Shown here: positions 1 through 11,784 of the stretch, piece after piece
Layout of the letters: each line of letters starts with the position of its first letter
How positions within the stretch are numbered: position 1 is the stretch's first letter
NCBI RefSeq assembly: GCF_016134045.1
Contig: NZ_CP065915.1
Coordinates: forward strand, 3,042,501-3,106,500
Source of the DNA: Pelagovum pacificum
GTDB taxonomy: Bacteria; Pseudomonadota; Alphaproteobacteria; Rhodobacterales; Rhodobacteraceae
DNA: 64,000 bases
Direction of reading: 5' to 3'
Notes under the pieces: model-generated
Seen by the model: only the letters and a program-made list of their open reading frames with translations
Told to the model about the DNA's origin: nothing
Database searches by the model: none
Position numbers and translations under genes: made by a program

Positions 1-1218
<1,218 letters not shown>

Positions 1219-1241
1219 TCGGACCCGACGGGGTGCGATGG

Positions 1242-1272
1242 AAGGGGCGTCCGGCAGCGGGCGCCCCTTTTT
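1242..1272 (+). terminator. Rho-independent terminator of ilvC
   Basis: An 8-bp stem, AAGGGGCG at 1242-1249 paired with CGCCCCTT at 1262-1269, encloses a 12-base loop and runs into a T tract ending at 1272. It lies 24 bases after the ilvC stop. Confidence 0.85.
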
Positions 1273-1350
1273 GCGTCGCGCTGCAACCCGGCCTCCCCGC
1301 CCGCGTTCGATCCATGCTATCCCCGTCGCGTTCAAGGAGGAGACCCGCAT

Positions 1351-1815
1351 ATGGACTACGAGACGAAGAGCCTGCCCGCCCAGACCTATCTCTACGTGTC
1401 GCGGGAGTGTGCCTTCGACGGCGCTTCCATCGCGTCGGCGATGGACAGTGCGATGGAGGAACTCATCAACGGCCTGATCTCGGACGGGATCGCCCCGGCC
1501 TCTCCCCCGATCACGGTCTACCACGAGATGGGCGGCGACAAGCTTCGCTTTCAGGCCGGCATCTTCGTGCAGGGAGAGGATGCAGCGAAGGCGACAGCTC
1601 CGCTGAAGATCGGTGAACTGCCCGAGGGCGAGGCCGCGACGGCCACGCATGTCGGCTCATACGCCGACCTGAACGGCAGCCACAAGGCGCTCTGGGCCGC
1701 GATGGAGCAGGACGGCCACACGCTCGGCTGGCCGGTGTGGGAGCATTACATCGACGACCCGCGCGAGACGGAAGAGGCCTCCCGACGGACGACCCTCTGG
1801 CGGATGATCGGCTGA
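1351..1815 (+). CDS. GyrI-like / effector-binding domain protein
   Basis: A 154-residue single-domain protein resembling the GyrI-like small-molecule-binding fold, the stand-alone version of the effector domain of BmrR and Rob type regulators. Typical features are a central HEMGGDKLRF-type strand, the segment EGEAATATHVGSYADLNGSHKALW, and a late W-P-V-W-E-H-Y-I-D-D-P motif. No DNA-binding domain is present. A strong AAGGAGG site at 1334-1340 sits just ahead of the ATG. The sirtuin gene starts five bases after its stop, so the two are probably co-transcribed. The ligand is unknown. Confidence 0.75.
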   Translation: MDYETKSLPAQTYLYVSRECAFDGASIASAMDSAMEELINGLISDGIAPASPPITVYHEMGGDKLRFQAGIFVQGEDAAKATAPLKIGELPEGEAATATHVGSYADLNGSHKALWAAMEQDGHTLGWPVWEHYIDDPRETEEASRRTTLWRMIG

Positions 1816-1820
1816 AGCCT

Positions 1821-2498
1821 GTGCGGATCGTCGTGCTGACCGGTGCGGGCGTCTCTGCCGAAAGCGGCCTTGGCACATTCCGCGACCGCGATGGCCTCTG
1901 GAGTCGCTACGCGATCGAGGACGTGGCAACGCCGGACGCCTATGCCCGCGATCCCGCCCTTGTGCATGACTTCTACAACATGCGCCGCCGCGAAGCCGCG
2001 CAGGCCCGGTCGAACGCCGCCCATCATGCGCTTGCGCGACTTCAGCAATCGACGCAGCACGAGGTCACGCTCGTCACCCAGAACGTCGATGCCCTGCACG
2101 AGGCCGCCGGCGCGACACCGCTTCACATGCACGGCCAGCTCGACCAAGCCCTCTGCGCCGCCTGCGCCCACCGTTGGCCCGCCCCGATGGAGATGTCTCC
2201 GGAAACGCCTTGTCCGTCCTGTGGCGGGGCCACCGCGCGCCCGGATGTCGTGTGGTTCGGAGAGATGCCTTACGCGCTCGACGCAATCGACGCTGCGTTG
2301 ACGTCACCGGACCTCTTCGCAGCGATCGGGACCTCCGGGCAGGTCTATCCCGCCGCCGGCTTCGTCGATGTCGCAGCCGCGAGCGGCGCGGAGACGATCG
2401 AGCTCAACCTGGAGCCGACATCGACCCGTTTCGACGATCACCGCCTTGGCCGGGCGACCGAGGTCGTGCCCGCATGGGTCGGCTCACTGGTTCAGTAG
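1821..2498 (+). CDS. cobB: NAD-dependent protein deacylase (sirtuin, CobB type)
   Basis: Removes acyl groups from protein lysines using NAD+. The 225-residue protein has the NAD-binding GAGVSAESGLGTFRD near the N-terminus, the TQNVDALHEAAG motif, the catalytic histidine in HMHGQL, a Cys4 zinc site (CAAC and CPSC) and the late GTSGQVYPAAGF segment. The FYNMRRRE stretch keeps the Tyr and Arg that in SIRT5 and E. coli CobB allow desuccinylation, so activity beyond deacetylation is likely. The GTG at 1821 was chosen because it directly precedes the conserved R-I-V-V-L-T-G-A-G strand and lies just past the stop of the upstream gene; the longer open frame from 1737 overlaps that gene. Confidence 0.92.
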   Translation: MRIVVLTGAGVSAESGLGTFRDRDGLWSRYAIEDVATPDAYARDPALVHDFYNMRRREAAQARSNAAHHALARLQQSTQHEVTLVTQNVDALHEAAGATPLHMHGQLDQALCAACAHRWPAPMEMSPETPCPSCGGATARPDVVWFGEMPYALDAIDAALTSPDLFAAIGTSGQVYPAAGFVDVAAASGAETIELNLEPTSTRFDDHRLGRATEVVPAWVGSLVQ

Positions 2499-2842
2499 AG
2501 GTCCCATTCATCCGCCTGCCGCAGCTCACCCGTCGCCTGCCAGGCGACGCGCAGCCGGGCGACGCGCGTGTCGCCCCACGTGCGGAAGACGATCTTGAAC
2601 CCCTCCCGGGTCACATCCTCCGCCTTGACGTCGGCCCGGATATTGGCGTCGTTCGAGATGTCCCACATCGAGATCGACACCATGACCACCGGCTCAGAAC
2701 GATAGGATTCGGAGAAGCGGACGTGCGAGGACATCTCGCGCGCGCCCTCACCGGTCCACATCTCTCCGCCATGCTGAAAGTCGGAGAACAGGATCACGTC
2801 CCCGTGGTCGAGGCCGATGAGGTGATTTCGTAGTCTTCGCAT
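2492..2842 (-). CDS. H-type lectin domain protein
   Basis: A 116-residue protein consisting almost wholly of an H-type lectin-like beta domain. Recognisable parts are HVRFSESYRSEPVVMVSISM, the following W-D-I-S-N-D-A-N-I-R segment, and F-K-I-V-F-R-T-W-G-D-T-R-V-A-R near the end. In animals this domain binds sugars; in bacteria its role is unknown. There is no signal peptide, so the protein is predicted to be cytoplasmic unless exported another way. The frame stays open upstream to 3142, but the ATG at 2842 gives the compact domain without a low-quality basic extension. Its last seven bases overlap the end of cobB tail to tail. Confidence 0.8.
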   Translation of the reverse strand: MRRLRNHLIGLDHGDVILFSDFQHGGEMWTGEGAREMSSHVRFSESYRSEPVVMVSISMWDISNDANIRADVKAEDVTREGFKIVFRTWGDTRVARLRVAWQATGELRQADEWDLY

Positions 2843-3077
2843 GCGTTCCGTCCATTCCTCGTCCGAGCTAGTGCGCAATTCGGACAAAACTATGGTCAGC
2901 CTCGTACTGTTTCGGCCGCAGCACCAACGTTCTTGCCATTTCTGAGGGCATTGGCCGCTCTTCGGGCGGTTCGCGCCAGCCGGATGCACGGCGCATTGGA
3001 CAAGACAAGACACGCAGGTGACGATTGGTTCAAGCGATCTGCAACGCCCTGACGAGACACCGGAAAAGGAGCCCTTC

Positions 3078-3950
3078 ATGATCCGTACCATCGCCACCCT
3101 GACCCTCGGCCTGCTGCCCGTGGCCGCCCTCGCGCAAGTCACGGAAACGGACGTGACCTTCCAGTCCGACGGTCAGGACGTCATCGCCACCCTCGCGCTG
3201 CCCGAGGGGGCGCCGGCGCCGGTTGTCCTGCTGCTGCATGGCTTTTCCGGCAGCCGGGACGAGGTGATGATCGAAAGCGTCGGAGAGGGCATCTTCGAAC
3301 GCACCGCGCGTCTGCTCGCCGAAGACGGCTACGCAAGCCTGCGCATCGACTTCCGCGGATCGGGCGACAGCATCGCAGACATGAGCTACGCCGAGACGAC
3401 GTTCGAAACGCAGGTCGCCGACGCGCTGGCGGCGATGGACTACCTGGAGGGGCTGGACGAGGTTTCGGGCGAAGACCTCTACATCATCGGCTGGAGCCAG
3501 GGCGGCGCCGTCGCGACCGGCGCGGCCGGGCGCAGCAATACACCCGACGCAGTGGCCCTCTGGGCGGCAGTCGCCGACCCGGTTCCCGTCTATTCCGGCA
3601 TCCTGGGCACGTCGATGGTCGAGGAAGGCAGGGCGATCGCCGGGGACGAAAATGTCTCGATGACCCTGCCCTGGGGCGCCGAACTGGTGTTGAACGGAAC
3701 ATTCTTCCAGTCGCTCGCCACCTATTCGCCGACGGAGGAGATCGCCGCTTACGACGGGCCTCTCTTCGTCGCGCAAGGCTCGCTCGACACGACGGTTCCG
3801 CCGGGCAATGCGGACCTGCTGCTCGAAGCCCACGAGGGCGAGGAAGACTTCTGGGGCGCGGAGATGGACCACGTCTTCAACGCCTTCTCCACCGTCGACA
3901 CGCTCGACGAGATGGTCGCGGCGACGGCGGCTTATTTCGACGCCCACTGA
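3078..3950 (+). CDS. Secreted alpha/beta hydrolase (prolyl-oligopeptidase-like esterase)
   Basis: A 290-residue serine hydrolase starting with a signal peptide (MIRTIATLTLGLLPVAALAQ, cleavage likely after ALA), so it should act in the periplasm. The oxyanion segment LLLHGFSGSRDE, the nucleophile elbow GWSQGG, an Asp in QGSLDTTVPP and a His in AEMDHVFNAF form the expected triad. The substrate cannot be read from sequence; acyl esters or small peptides are possible. The ATG at 3078 follows an AAAAGGA ribosome site, and the upstream extension to 3018 has no coding character. Confidence 0.85.
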   Translation: MIRTIATLTLGLLPVAALAQVTETDVTFQSDGQDVIATLALPEGAPAPVVLLLHGFSGSRDEVMIESVGEGIFERTARLLAEDGYASLRIDFRGSGDSIADMSYAETTFETQVADALAAMDYLEGLDEVSGEDLYIIGWSQGGAVATGAAGRSNTPDAVALWAAVADPVPVYSGILGTSMVEEGRAIAGDENVSMTLPWGAELVLNGTFFQSLATYSPTEEIAAYDGPLFVAQGSLDTTVPPGNADLLLEAHEGEEDFWGAEMDHVFNAFSTVDTLDEMVAATAAYFDAH

Positions 3951-3970
3951 CGACAGCGCCCAACTCGCCC

Positions 3971-4003
3971 CTCTTCGGGCTGAAAATATTCCCGCCGGAG
4001 GCA
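3971..4003 (-). repeat. Dispersed intergenic repeat, copy A
   Basis: A 33-base copy of a short repeat that also occurs at 22962-22996 and 58977-59012. Read on the minus strand it begins TGCCTCCGGCGGGAATATTT and ends GCCCGAAGAG. It lies between the convergent ends of the hydrolase gene and the atp operon, beyond the atp terminator. It is the most divergent of the three copies. Confidence 0.7.
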
Positions 4004-4096
4004 GACCGCCGACTGTAACGCTCCAGCAGGCCGGGACCGCGCGTGGCCCGTTGCAAGGCGGCCGCAGGAGGCCGGAGGCGCAAGGCGCAGGCCGAC

Positions 4097-4127
4097 AAAA
4101 AAAGTGCGGCCCCGGAGGGGGCCGCAC
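4097..4127 (-). terminator. Rho-independent terminator of the atpHAGDC operon
   Basis: A perfect 10-bp stem, GTGCGGCCCC at 4104-4113 with GGGGCCGCAC at 4118-4127, has a four-base loop and is followed on the minus strand by seven T residues (4103-4097). It lies 25 bases past the atpC stop. Confidence 0.95.
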
Positions 4128-4151
4128 CTTGAGGTCACGATGTGAGCGGGA

Positions 4152-4589
4152 TCAGAGGTTGGACTGGTTCGGGCTGAGCCCGATATGTCCACCGATCGCC
4201 ACCATGTCCGACAGCAGCTTCGCCGCGTCGTCGACCGGGCCGGGCTCGTTCTCGAACGTGTCCTTGGCCTTGTCGTGGGCGCGCTTGGCTTCGGCGACGA
4301 GGCGGTCGTAGACCTCCTGCGTCACTTCTTCCCGCGGCAGCGCCTGCTCGGCCAGCACCGAAACGCCCGACGCACCGATCTCGGCAAAGCCGCCGACAAC
4401 GACATATTCGTCGGTGCCGCCGGAATGCACGGCGCGCAGGATGCCGGGCCGGAGCGTGGTGATCGTCGGCGCATGGTTGGCCATCGCCGTCAGGTCGCCG
4501 TCCGCTCCCGGGATCTGCACCTCGGTCGCCTCGAGCCGCGCAAGGCGCCGCTCGGGACTGACGAGGTCGAAGGTGAAGTTCTCAGCCAT
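4152..4589 (-). CDS. atpC: F1 ATP synthase epsilon subunit
   Basis: The 145-residue epsilon subunit of the central stalk couples rotation to catalysis and can inhibit ATP hydrolysis. It starts [16 protein letters not shown], and the beta-sandwich motif [22 protein letters not shown] is typical. A helical C-terminal part follows (residues about 90-140). It is the last gene of the operon, nine bases after atpD, and is followed by a strong terminator. Confidence 0.97.
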   Translation of the reverse strand: MAENFTFDLVSPERRLARLEATEVQIPGADGDLTAMANHAPTITTLRPGILRAVHSGGTDEYVVVGGFAEIGASGVSVLAEQALPREEVTQEVYDRLVAEAKRAHDKAKDTFENEPGPVDDAAKLLSDMVAIGGHIGLSPNQSNL

Positions 4590-4598
4590 GAGGCCCCC

Positions 4599-6933
<2,335 letters not shown>

Positions 6934-6944
6934 TCTCTAGCTCC

Positions 6945-8483
6945 TCAGGCGAAGTCTTTGGCGAATTCCTCGATCGCGCCTTTGACCTTCTCTTCCGCGT
7001 CACCCTTGATCTTCGGATCCTCGGTCGTGATGAAGTCCAGCACGTCCCTACGGTTGTTGCGCAGGTGCTTGAGCAGGCCGGCCTCGAAGGCGCCGACCTT
7101 GTTCACGGCGATCTTGTCGAGGAAGCCGTTCACACCGGCGTAGATCACGCAGACGATCTCGGCGTTGGTCAGCGGCGAATACTGCGGCTGCTTCATCAGC
7201 TCGGTCAGGCGCGCACCGCGGTTCAGCAGCTGCTGGGTCGCGGCGTCGAGGTCGGAACCGAACTGCGCGAAGGCGGCCATCTCGCGGTACTGGGCGAGCT
7301 CGAGCTTCACCGGGCCGGCGACCGACTTCATCGCGTTGGTCTGGGCGGAGGAGCCCACGCGCGACACGGACAGACCGGTGTTCACGGCCGGGCGGATGCC
7401 CTGGAAGAACAGGTCGGTCTCGAGGAAGATCTGGCCGTCGGTGATCGAGATCACGTTGGTCGGAATGAACGCCGACACGTCGCCACCCTGGGTTTCGATG
7501 ATCGGCAGTGCCGTCAGCGAGCCCGAACCGTGGTCCTCGTTCAGCTTGGCCGAACGCTCCAGCAGGCGCGAGTGCAGGTAGAAAACGTCGCCCGGATAGG
7601 CTTCACGCCCCGGCGGACGGCGCAGCAGCAGCGACATCTGGCGGTAGGCGACGGCCTGCTTGGAGAGGTCGTCGTACACGATCAAGGCGTGCATGCCGTT
7701 GTCGCGGAAGTACTCGGCCATCGCCGTGGCGGCGTAGGGGGCGAGGTACTGCATCGGCGCCGGCTCGGACGCCGTGGCGGCCACGACGATCGAGTAGTCG
7801 ATCGCGCCGGAATCCTCGAGACGCTTCACCAGCTGGGCAACCGTGGAACGCTTCTGACCCACGGCGACGTAGATGCAGTAGAGCTTCTTGCCTTCGTCGT
7901 CGCCCGCACCGTCGTTGTACGACTTCTGGTTCAGGATGGTGTCGAGCGCGACGGCGGTCTTGCCGGTCTGACGGTCGCCGATGACAAGCTCACGCTGGCC
8001 GCGGCCGATCGGGATCATGGCGTCGATGGACTTCAGGCCCGTGGCCATCGGCTCGTGGACCGACTTGCGCGGGATGATGCCCGGCGCCTTCACGTCGGCG
8101 ACGCGACGCTCGGAGCTGTCGATCGGCCCCTTGCCGTCCAGCGGGTTGCCGAGCGCGTCGACGACGCGGCCGAGGAGACCCTTGCCGGCGGGAACGTCCA
8201 CGATGGAGTTCGTCCGCTTGACGGTGTCGCCTTCCTTGATGTCCCGGTCGGAGCCGAAGATCACGACGCCGACGTTGTCGCTCTCGAGGTTCAGGGCCAT
8301 GCCCATGATGCCGCCCGGGAACTCGACCATCTCGCCGGCCTGGATGTTGTCGAGGCCGTAGACGCGGGCGATACCGTCACCCACGCTCAGCACCCGGCCC
8401 ACTTCGGCGACTTCGGCCTCCTGTCCGAAATTCTTGATCTGGTCCTTGAGGATCGCAGAGATTTCCGCTGCTTGGATCGCCAT
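6945..8483 (-). CDS. atpA: F1 ATP synthase alpha subunit
   Basis: Non-catalytic nucleotide-binding subunit of F1 (512 residues). The P-loop GDRQTGKT lies at residues 169-176, and the family signature [14 protein letters not shown] is present. The start ATG shares one base with the atpH stop (TAATG at 8485-8481), so translation is probably coupled. Confidence 0.99.
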   Translation of the reverse strand: MAIQAAEISAILKDQIKNFGQEAEVAEVGRVLSVGDGIARVYGLDNIQAGEMVEFPGGIMGMALNLESDNVGVVIFGSDRDIKEGDTVKRTNSIVDVPAGKGLLGRVVDALGNPLDGKGPIDSSERRVADVKAPGIIPRKSVHEPMATGLKSIDAMIPIGRGQRELVIGDRQTGKTAVALDTILNQKSYNDGAGDDEGKKLYCIYVAVGQKRSTVAQLVKRLEDSGAIDYSIVVAATASEPAPMQYLAPYAATAMAEYFRDNGMHALIVYDDLSKQAVAYRQMSLLLRRPPGREAYPGDVFYLHSRLLERSAKLNEDHGSGSLTALPIIETQGGDVSAFIPTNVISITDGQIFLETDLFFQGIRPAVNTGLSVSRVGSSAQTNAMKSVAGPVKLELAQYREMAAFAQFGSDLDAATQQLLNRGARLTELMKQPQYSPLTNAEIVCVIYAGVNGFLDKIAVNKVGAFEAGLLKHLRNNRRDVLDFITTEDPKIKGDAEEKVKGAIEEFAKDFA

Positions 8484-9043
8484 TACCGGGCCTCTTTCAT
8501 GGTGTTCTGGAGAGAAGCGAGTTTCGAGGCGATCGAGGTGTCGATCATCTTCGAGCCCACTTTGATGACAAGACCACCGATGAGGCTCTCATCGACGGTC
8601 GCATTGATCTTGACGTCCGAACCGACGCTCTGCTTCAGCGTTTCGGCGAGTTTGTCGGACTGCGTCTTGGTCAGCGCCTTGGCCGTCCGCACGTCCGCCG
8701 TCACCACACCGTTTTCCTTCGCGATCATGTCGCGCAGGCAAAGCACCATGTGGGGCAGGACGAAGAGGCGGCGCTTCTGCGCCATCAGCGTCAGCGTGTT
8801 GCGGAGCGTCTCGGACAGCTCCATCTTGCTCGCGACCGCACCGATCGCCGCCGCCTGGGACTCCCGCGAATAGATGGGAGAGTTGATCAGGTGCCGCAGG
8901 TCGTCGCTCTCCGACAGCGCCGCATCGAGCGCGTCGATATCCGCTTCAAGTTTTGCGAGGGCGTTGCCTTCCTTGGCAAGTTCGAAAACGGCCGTAGCAT
9001 AACGCTGCGCGACGCCGGTTGAGATCGAAGCTGTTTCGGACAC
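8483..9043 (-). CDS. atpH: F1 ATP synthase delta subunit
   Basis: Peripheral-stalk subunit that holds F1 to the F0 stator. The GTG at 9043 gives 186 residues, the usual length, starting [29 protein letters not shown] ribosome site lies just upstream; an in-frame ATG at 9082 would add 13 residues without family support. The signature [15 protein letters not shown] is near the C-terminus. It is the first gene of an F1-only operon. The F0 genes are not in the window, which fits the split arrangement known in Rhodobacterales. Confidence 0.95.
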   Translation of the reverse strand: MSETASISTGVAQRYATAVFELAKEGNALAKLEADIDALDAALSESDDLRHLINSPIYSRESQAAAIGAVASKMELSETLRNTLTLMAQKRRLFVLPHMVLCLRDMIAKENGVVTADVRTAKALTKTQSDKLAETLKQSVGSDVKINATVDESLIGGLVIKVGSKMIDTSIASKLASLQNTMKEAR

Positions 9044-9392
9044 ATCCACCCTTTCGAAGCTCGGCCCGACCCGCCCCACCATTTTTGGAGCGTCCGGGCA
9101 TTCGTAGCGACCCGGGCCGGGACCCGGGGCGCAAAATCAGGGCGGAATTAGCAGATGCTTAATGGTGGGGCAACCGCATTGACCCCAACATAGTGTCGTT
9201 CGTGTGCGCTTATATTTCGGGTGCATCGACATGGTGCGACTCTTTGCACCCCGTCCCGGCATCCACGAATCTGTCCGTCGCGGCGGCCTTCCTGACAAGT
9301 CCCTGAAACGGCCCACATTGTGCCGGATTCGCGGGCGAAATCTTGGTAATTCCAGACACACGACGGAGGGCCGGGCAAGCCGGCCAAGCAGC
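9044..9392. other. Divergent intergenic region upstream of the atp operon
   Basis: About 350 bases between atpH (minus) and the next plus-strand gene. It must hold the atp promoter and that of the unknown gene. I see no convincing coding region, hairpin terminator or repeat here. An open frame from 9204 joins the downstream gene in frame, but the translation ahead of 9393 is arginine-rich and lacks family features. Confidence 0.5.
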
Positions 9393-9989
9393 ATGCTGAT
9401 CAACGGGGTCCTGTTCGCCTTTTTCCTCGCCGCCCTGGCGTTCTTCTTTCACGGCCGGTTCATGGTGAACCGCGGCGCCGTCGCGGCGGAAGGGCTCGAT
9501 ATGCCCGCCCCGACCGAACCGCCGCCCGCCCCGCCGGTCGCCGAACCCGTCGCCTCCGTCGTCGCGCCGGCGATCGTGGAAGACCACCACGAGCCGCTCG
9601 ACCTCGACATCGCGATCTCCCTGGACGACGAGCTGCCCGAAGTGGAAATCATCGAGCTGCACCATTGCGACGATGTGCTCACGCTGGAATTCGCGGAAGA
9701 GCCGAACGCCCACCTCCATGTCGTCAACGGGTCCGCCTCGGCGGCGGTCGATCATGGCACCGCGCAAAGTTCGTGGCTCGACGTCTACCTGTCGCGGGCC
9801 GAATGGCTCGACGTGCAGGACCTCGACAGCAGCGGCGAATATCCCCCCGGCCTCGCGACGCACGTGATCCGCATCGACCTCGGCTCCTCGTTGACGAGGT
9901 CCGACGGTACGGTGACGGGCAAGATCAACGACAATCCGGAGATCTTCTTCGACCGTGAAGTCGCCTCGGAGACCGAGTTCACGGTCTGA
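9393..9989 (+). CDS. Single-pass membrane-anchored acidic protein of unknown function
   Basis: Not recognised. From the ATG at 9393 the 198-residue product starts with a hydrophobic helix (MLINGVLFAFFLAALAFFF, residues about 3-20). A proline-rich linker follows (residues about 38-60), then a strongly acidic stretch (LDLDIAISLDDELPEVEIIE) and a C-terminal half of alternating hydrophobic residues that looks like beta structure. The helix has no obvious cleavage site, so it is more likely a membrane anchor than a signal peptide. The gene ends four bases from the convergent methyltransferase gene. Confidence 0.55.
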   Translation: MLINGVLFAFFLAALAFFFHGRFMVNRGAVAAEGLDMPAPTEPPPAPPVAEPVASVVAPAIVEDHHEPLDLDIAISLDDELPEVEIIELHHCDDVLTLEFAEEPNAHLHVVNGSASAAVDHGTAQSSWLDVYLSRAEWLDVQDLDSSGEYPPGLATHVIRIDLGSSLTRSDGTVTGKINDNPEIFFDREVASETEFTV

Positions 9990-9993
9990 CCCC

Positions 9994-10767
9994 CTACCCC
10001 CGCCAGTCCGGACCGTCGAAGCGCGACGGCTCCGGCACGGGAGAGCCGATCCCTTCCAACACCTTCAGCGGTCGCTTCACCGATTCCGGCAGGCCCGGAC
10101 GCATCGGGTTGGCGACCTGCTTCGTCACTTCGACCATCAGCACGCCACCTGCCTTGAAGACCGGGATGTGACGCCCCGTTCCTTCGATCCAGCTCGCCAT
10201 CCGCCGCCAGCCGCGCCGCTCCGACGGTGGCTGGAACAGGGAAGAGAACGATTCCTCGACCTGGAAGCGGTGCCGTTCCAGCAGCGCCTCGAGCTGCGAG
10301 ACCGAATAGGGGCGACCGTGCCCGAAGGGTGTCCGGTCGCTGCGCGACCACATGCCCGCGCGGTTCGGCACGATGAACACCGCCCGCCCGCCCGGGCCGA
10401 GGACGCGCCATGCCTCGGTCAGCACCGCCGTCTGCCGCTCGGATGTTTCGAGCCCGTGGAGCATGACCAGCTTGTCGACGCGACCGTTGTCGATCGGCCA
10501 CAGGGTTTCCTCGCACAGCACACTGACATTCGGCATGCCCGCCGGCCAGTGCATGACGCCCTGCGGTCCCGGCATCAGCCCGATCACCCGCCGGGCCTGC
10601 GCGAGATAAGGCCGAAGCAGCGGCACCGCGAAGCCGTAACCGGCCACCGTCTGCCCCTTCGCCTCGGGCCAGAGACGCAGCAATTCATCGCGCAGGACAC
10701 GCTGCACGGCACGGCCGAGAGCCCTGCGGTAGTAGAACGCCCGCAGATCGGTCACGTCGAGATGCAT
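9994..10767 (-). CDS. Class I SAM-dependent methyltransferase
   Basis: A 257-residue methyltransferase of the Methyltransf_11 kind. The SAM site is partly degenerate ([17 protein letters not shown] with [10 protein letters not shown]), followed by [11 protein letters not shown] and the post-motif [20 protein letters not shown]. The acceptor is unknown. It diverges from gloB with 62 bases between the starts, an arrangement I recall as common in Rhodobacterales, so the two may share a promoter region. Confidence 0.8.
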   Translation of the reverse strand: MHLDVTDLRAFYYRRALGRAVQRVLRDELLRLWPEAKGQTVAGYGFAVPLLRPYLAQARRVIGLMPGPQGVMHWPAGMPNVSVLCEETLWPIDNGRVDKLVMLHGLETSERQTAVLTEAWRVLGPGGRAVFIVPNRAGMWSRSDRTPFGHGRPYSVSQLEALLERHRFQVEESFSSLFQPPSERRGWRRMASWIEGTGRHIPVFKAGGVLMVEVTKQVANPMRPGLPESVKRPLKVLEGIGSPVPEPSRFDGPDWRG

Positions 10768-10829
10768 TGCGCTGCCGTCCTCCCTTCGTCACGCTTGACG
10801 AAACCATAACCGGCCACAGGTCAAGTTGC

Positions 10830-11594
10830 ATGCCTTTAGAACTCGTCACTATCCCCTGCCGCACCGACAACTACGCCTTTCTGCTGCACAACGGTGCAAG
10901 CGGGGAAACGGCGCTTATCGATGCGCCGGAAGCCGAACCGGTCACCGCTGAACTGTCTCGCCGCGGATGGGAGCTGACAGATCTGCTGATCACGCACCAT
11001 CACGGCGACCATGTCGACGCGGTCGAAGACCTGCGCAACGGTGGCGTCCGGGTGATCGGCGGCCGTGACGACGAGGGACGACTCCCCCCGCTCGACCTTG
11101 CCGTTGGCGAAGGCGACACCTTCACCGTCTGCGGCGAAGAGGTTCACGTGCTGGACGTCTCCGGTCACACCGTCGGCCACATCGCCTTTCACTTTCCCGC
11201 CAGCAAGATCGTCTTCACCGCCGACAGCCTGATGGCGCTCGGCTGCGGCCGCCTGTTCGAGGGGACGCCGGCGCAGATGTGGGAGAGCCTGCAGAAGCTG
11301 CGCGCACTGCCACCCGAGACGACGGTCTGCTCGGGTCACGAATACACCGCGACGAACGCGCGCTTCGCGATGACCATTGAACCGCGCAACGCGGCGCTTA
11401 TCTCTCGTGTACGGGCGGTGGACGACGCCCGTGCCGCATCCCAGCCCACCGTCCCCTCGACCCTCAAGGAAGAAATCGAAACGAACCCCTTCCTGCGTGC
11501 CGACCAGCCCGATCTCAAAGCAGCGATCGACATGGAAAGCGCTCCCGACGTCGAGGTCTTCGCCGAAATCCGCGCCCGCAAGGACAGATTCTAA
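10830..11594 (+). CDS. gloB: Hydroxyacylglutathione hydrolase (glyoxalase II)
   Basis: Hydrolyses S-D-lactoylglutathione to D-lactate and glutathione in methylglyoxal detoxification. The 254-residue protein has the metallo-beta-lactamase motif THHHGDHVD (metal ligands H56, H58, D60, H61), then SGHTVGHI, the bridging Asp in TADSLMALGCGR and the histidine in CSGHEYT. The C-terminal glutathione-binding region contains R-x-x-K-D-R-F. The ATG at 10830 was chosen over the frame start at 10767 because the family opens L-E-L-V-T-I-P-C-R-T-D-N-Y. Confidence 0.96.
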   Translation: MPLELVTIPCRTDNYAFLLHNGASGETALIDAPEAEPVTAELSRRGWELTDLLITHHHGDHVDAVEDLRNGGVRVIGGRDDEGRLPPLDLAVGEGDTFTVCGEEVHVLDVSGHTVGHIAFHFPASKIVFTADSLMALGCGRLFEGTPAQMWESLQKLRALPPETTVCSGHEYTATNARFAMTIEPRNAALISRVRAVDDARAASQPTVPSTLKEEIETNPFLRADQPDLKAAIDMESAPDVEVFAEIRARKDRF

Positions 11595-11784
11595 CTCTGT
11601 GTGATTATTCGGCACAGCCTGTTGCGTCGCAGCCCGATCAAACGACGCAACCCGGATTGTGAACGAAATATCTCAAAAAAGTCCTTGAAGGATCGCGATC
11701 GAAAGCGAACCTTAAACTTACAAGGCCACGGTCCGGCGGGGGCTCACGGTCCCCGCTCCGACCCAGACAAGAGGAGCACGCATC

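Noticed and set aside
11595..11784. Heat-shock (sigma-32) promoter of clpA
   Set aside because: A CTTGAA motif is present near 11684, but the only -10-like sequence is about 23 bases away, too far for the known 17-18 spacing.
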